Shown here one piece after another: positions 62,433 to 64,000 of a stretch of DNA of 64,000 nt. The notes under the pieces are model-generated. The model saw nothing but the letters and a program-made list of their open reading frames with translations. It did no database searches and was not told the DNA's origin. The DNA lies in the NCBI RefSeq assembly GCF_038452265.1, contig NZ_CP151842.1:1550001-1614000 (forward strand), in the 5' to 3' direction. The position numbers were made by a program, and so were the translations under genes. Within the stretch, counting starts at the first letter, position 1. Each line of letters opens with the position of its first letter. Origin of the DNA: Vibrio diazotrophicus. Its GTDB lineage: Bacteria; Pseudomonadota; Gammaproteobacteria; Enterobacterales; Vibrionaceae.

Positions 62433-63326
62433 TTAGGCTTTACGCAGAGCAATTCGTTGTCCAAACACGTTGAACAAAGCGCCGACAACAATAAGAGCAC
62501 CACCGATATAGGTAGACACAGCTGGAATTTCTTCGAAATACACCAGTCCGATAACAATCGAGAATACGATCTGAACGTAAGAGAACGCTGAGGCTTTACC
62601 CGCTTCTTGCGTTTTCATCGCTTTGGTTAAGCCATATTGTCCAATCTGTGTAAACACACCAATCATAATCAACATAAAGGTCAAATGAAGATCCGGCCAT
62701 ATAAAATCATTCCATACCAGCAGAATCGAAATGGGAGTAGCAATCATTGGGAAGTATAAAATGATGACTGAACTGTCTTCCGTTTGGCTTAGCTTACGAA
62801 CAATGACATAAGCGATAGAGCTACCAAAAGCGCCAATGAGGGCAACTATCACGCTGAATGCGGGTAGGTTGACTTCAGTGGAACCATCAAGTTCTGGCAA
62901 TAGGATGCAGTATAGACCTAGTATGCATAGCACAATACAGATCAAGGTTGCTGGTTGAATTCGTTCTTTCAAAAAGAACACGGCTAGCAACGCGGTGAAA
63001 ATAGGGTGCGTGTATTGAAGAATCGTTGCTTCTGCTAGCGGTAGTGACGTTACTGAATAGTAGACACAGATAAGTGAAAACGTACCTACAGCGCCTCTAA
63101 GTAATAGCAATGGGCGATTGTTACCCCAAACCGAAATGCGTTTACGTTTTACATCAGCGTAACTAATGACAAAAGAGACAAGAGCCCTTGCCGCGACTAT
63201 TTCAAAGACAGGAATGCCATATTCATGAACCGCTTTTACGCTGGCTGTCATCAAGGAGAAGCCGAGCGCAGAAAGAAACATAAAACGTACGCCGACAGGA
63301 ATTGCCAGCAAAGGGTTGGTTTGCAT
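62433..63326 (-). CDS. EamA-family (DMT) transporter
   Basis: A 297-residue inner-membrane protein with ten predicted helices and two EamA repeats, typical of the drug/metabolite transporter superfamily. Family sequences include LRGAVGTFSLICVYYSVTSL, EATILQYTHPIFTALLAVF, and the second-repeat KASAFSYVQIVFSIVIGLVYF. Substrates range from amino acids to nucleosides and cannot be predicted here. It converges on hcp and is divergent from the 8-oxoguanine deaminase gene across about 350 bases. Confidence 0.9.
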   Translation of the reverse strand: MQTNPLLAIPVGVRFMFLSALGFSLMTASVKAVHEYGIPVFEIVAARALVSFVISYADVKRKRISVWGNNRPLLLLRGAVGTFSLICVYYSVTSLPLAEATILQYTHPIFTALLAVFFLKERIQPATLICIVLCILGLYCILLPELDGSTEVNLPAFSVIVALIGAFGSSIAYVIVRKLSQTEDSSVIILYFPMIATPISILLVWNDFIWPDLHLTFMLIMIGVFTQIGQYGLTKAMKTQEAGKASAFSYVQIVFSIVIGLVYFEEIPAVSTYIGGALIVVGALFNVFGQRIALRKA

Positions 63327-63674
63327 AGTAAAAGGTGACTTAGTTTAAAGCAGAATTAGAGCGATACTTTATCGTTACACGTCGTCGTTGTCGCGCATTT
63401 TCTGAAGTGTTTTTCATTCTCATTACTATCACAGAACAGTAAACGGTAAGAATGTTCCTAAAAACAAGTTTATTGGTTATTGTGTTTATGCCTAAAAGGA
63501 AAATGCTAGTTGGAAAGAAGCAAGGATTCTCTTAGGTTTAAATACATAGGGCCAAGTTCATTGGAAATTCATTAACGATAAAACCGTTGTCCTAGATAAG
63601 TGTTGGAACTGCTTACGGCGACAAATAAAGTCCGTTTCCCCTGAAATGGTTGAAACGGCTAAGGATATTTATGA
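63327..63674. other. Divergent promoter region of eamA-like and 8-oxoguanine deaminase genes
   Basis: About 350 bases without a gene. No clear RutR-type palindrome or other known operator was seen. Confidence 0.4.
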
Positions 63675-64000
63675 ATGCAAACTATCTGGATTAAAAATCC
63701 TCTCGCGATTTATACAGGGAATACCAAAGATGCTCGTGGTGGTGTGGTAATTCGCGGAAACAAAATTATCGAACTGGTTGCGTTAAACGCTTCACCTTCA
63801 ATATCTTATGACTACGCTGTTGATGCTTCGCATCACGTCGTCACTCCCGGGCTCATCAATGCTCACCATCATTTTTATCAAACATTAACTCGCGCTTATC
63901 CAACCGCTTTGAATAAAGAGCTTTTTCATTGGCTCAAGAGTCTCTATCCGGTATGGGCGAATCTTGACGATGAAATGCACAGTGTTGCGACCGAGCTGGC
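63675..64000 (+). CDS. 8-Oxoguanine deaminase, N-terminal part
   Basis: The first 108 codons of an amidohydrolase cut by the window end. The metal motif HHH is in PGLINAHHHFYQTLTRAYPT, followed by LFHWLKSLYPVW. This pattern is typical of 8-oxoguanine deaminases and their relatives (ATZ/TRZ group). The enzyme converts 8-oxoguanine to urate and ammonia. ATG 63675 is favoured by AAGGATATTT upstream; an overlapping ATG at 63671 closes after seven codons. Its product is the substrate of PuuD, encoded 50 kb to the left, so the two may serve the same pathway. Specificity against guanine or triazines is not proved without the rest of the sequence. Confidence 0.8.
   Translation, partial: MQTIWIKNPLAIYTGNTKDARGGVVIRGNKIIELVALNASPSISYDYAVDASHHVVTPGLINAHHHFYQTLTRAYPTALNKELFHWLKSLYPVWANLDDEMHSVATEL

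Noticed and set aside
63400..63440. Fur-box-like TCATTCTCATTACTATCA
   Set aside because: It lacks the inverted symmetry and enough matches to GATAATGATAATCATTATC.
63671..63694. Seven-codon frame ATG-AAT-GCA... overlapping the deaminase start
   Set aside because: It closes immediately and shares the ribosome site of the real gene at 63675; no evidence for a leader peptide.

Overview
The window looks like a stretch of chromosome from a Vibrio species. The Hcp protein matches my memory of Vibrio cholerae Hcp almost residue for residue. The rlmI / acylphosphatase / tusE / yccA order is the gammaproteobacterial one. Two ERIC elements are present, and base composition is moderate with AT-rich intergenic DNA. 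This assignment rests on recognition from memory, not on a search. No tRNA, rRNA, CRISPR array, insertion sequence or prophage was seen.

Layout. (1) 1-3911: tail of a LysR regulator, then a short-chain acyl-CoA operon (CoA-transferase, SDR reductase, thiolase). (2) 3997-8592: DUF1127 microprotein divergent from a LysR gene, a relic of a chemoreceptor gene, an HSL-type esterase, an 880-base AT-rich gap, a small secreted protein, and an NlpI-like lipoprotein. (3) 8992-26288: a chemoreceptor with a duplicated (HBM-type) sensor, then a purine-catabolism island: xdhA-xdhB-xdhC-uraD-uraH-guaD-puuD, a nucleoside-type ABC importer (ATPase, two permeases, BMP-family binding protein), a divergent RutR-like TetR regulator and a DUF5718-like protein. 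Three RutR-type palindromes sit before xdhA, before the binding protein and between the regulator and the ATPase. (4) 26361-31099: two divergent diguanylate cyclases. (5) 31162-34026: rlmI, acylphosphatase, tusE, yccA. (6) 34336-38515: general amino-acid ABC importer aapJQMP. (7) 38973-46498: siroheme synthase with a decayed methyltransferase tail, HAD phosphatase, queE-queC, TPR-GGDEF protein, GNAT protein, an apparently SOS-controlled 75-residue protein, and an orphan protein. (8) 46980-52507: an uncharacterised cassette of two divergent Hsp70 paralogues plus a DUF2760-type membrane protein. (9) 52833-64000: exonuclease, TerB-like protein, azoR, hrpA, small outer-membrane barrel, M32 carboxypeptidase, orphan hcp with a sigma-54 promoter, EamA transporter, and the start of an 8-oxoguanine deaminase.

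How the genes work together. The island imports purine nucleosides or bases and carries guanine through xanthine, urate, 5-hydroxyisourate and OHCU to S-allantoin. It uses the membrane cytochrome-c urate oxidase PuuD. No allantoin-degrading gene is present, so further breakdown must be encoded elsewhere or allantoin is excreted. The partial 8-oxoguanine deaminase at the right edge would also produce urate. The strongest candidates for undescribed biology are the Hsp70/Hsp70/DUF2760 cassette, the LexA-box-controlled microprotein, and the RutR-type control of purine salvage.
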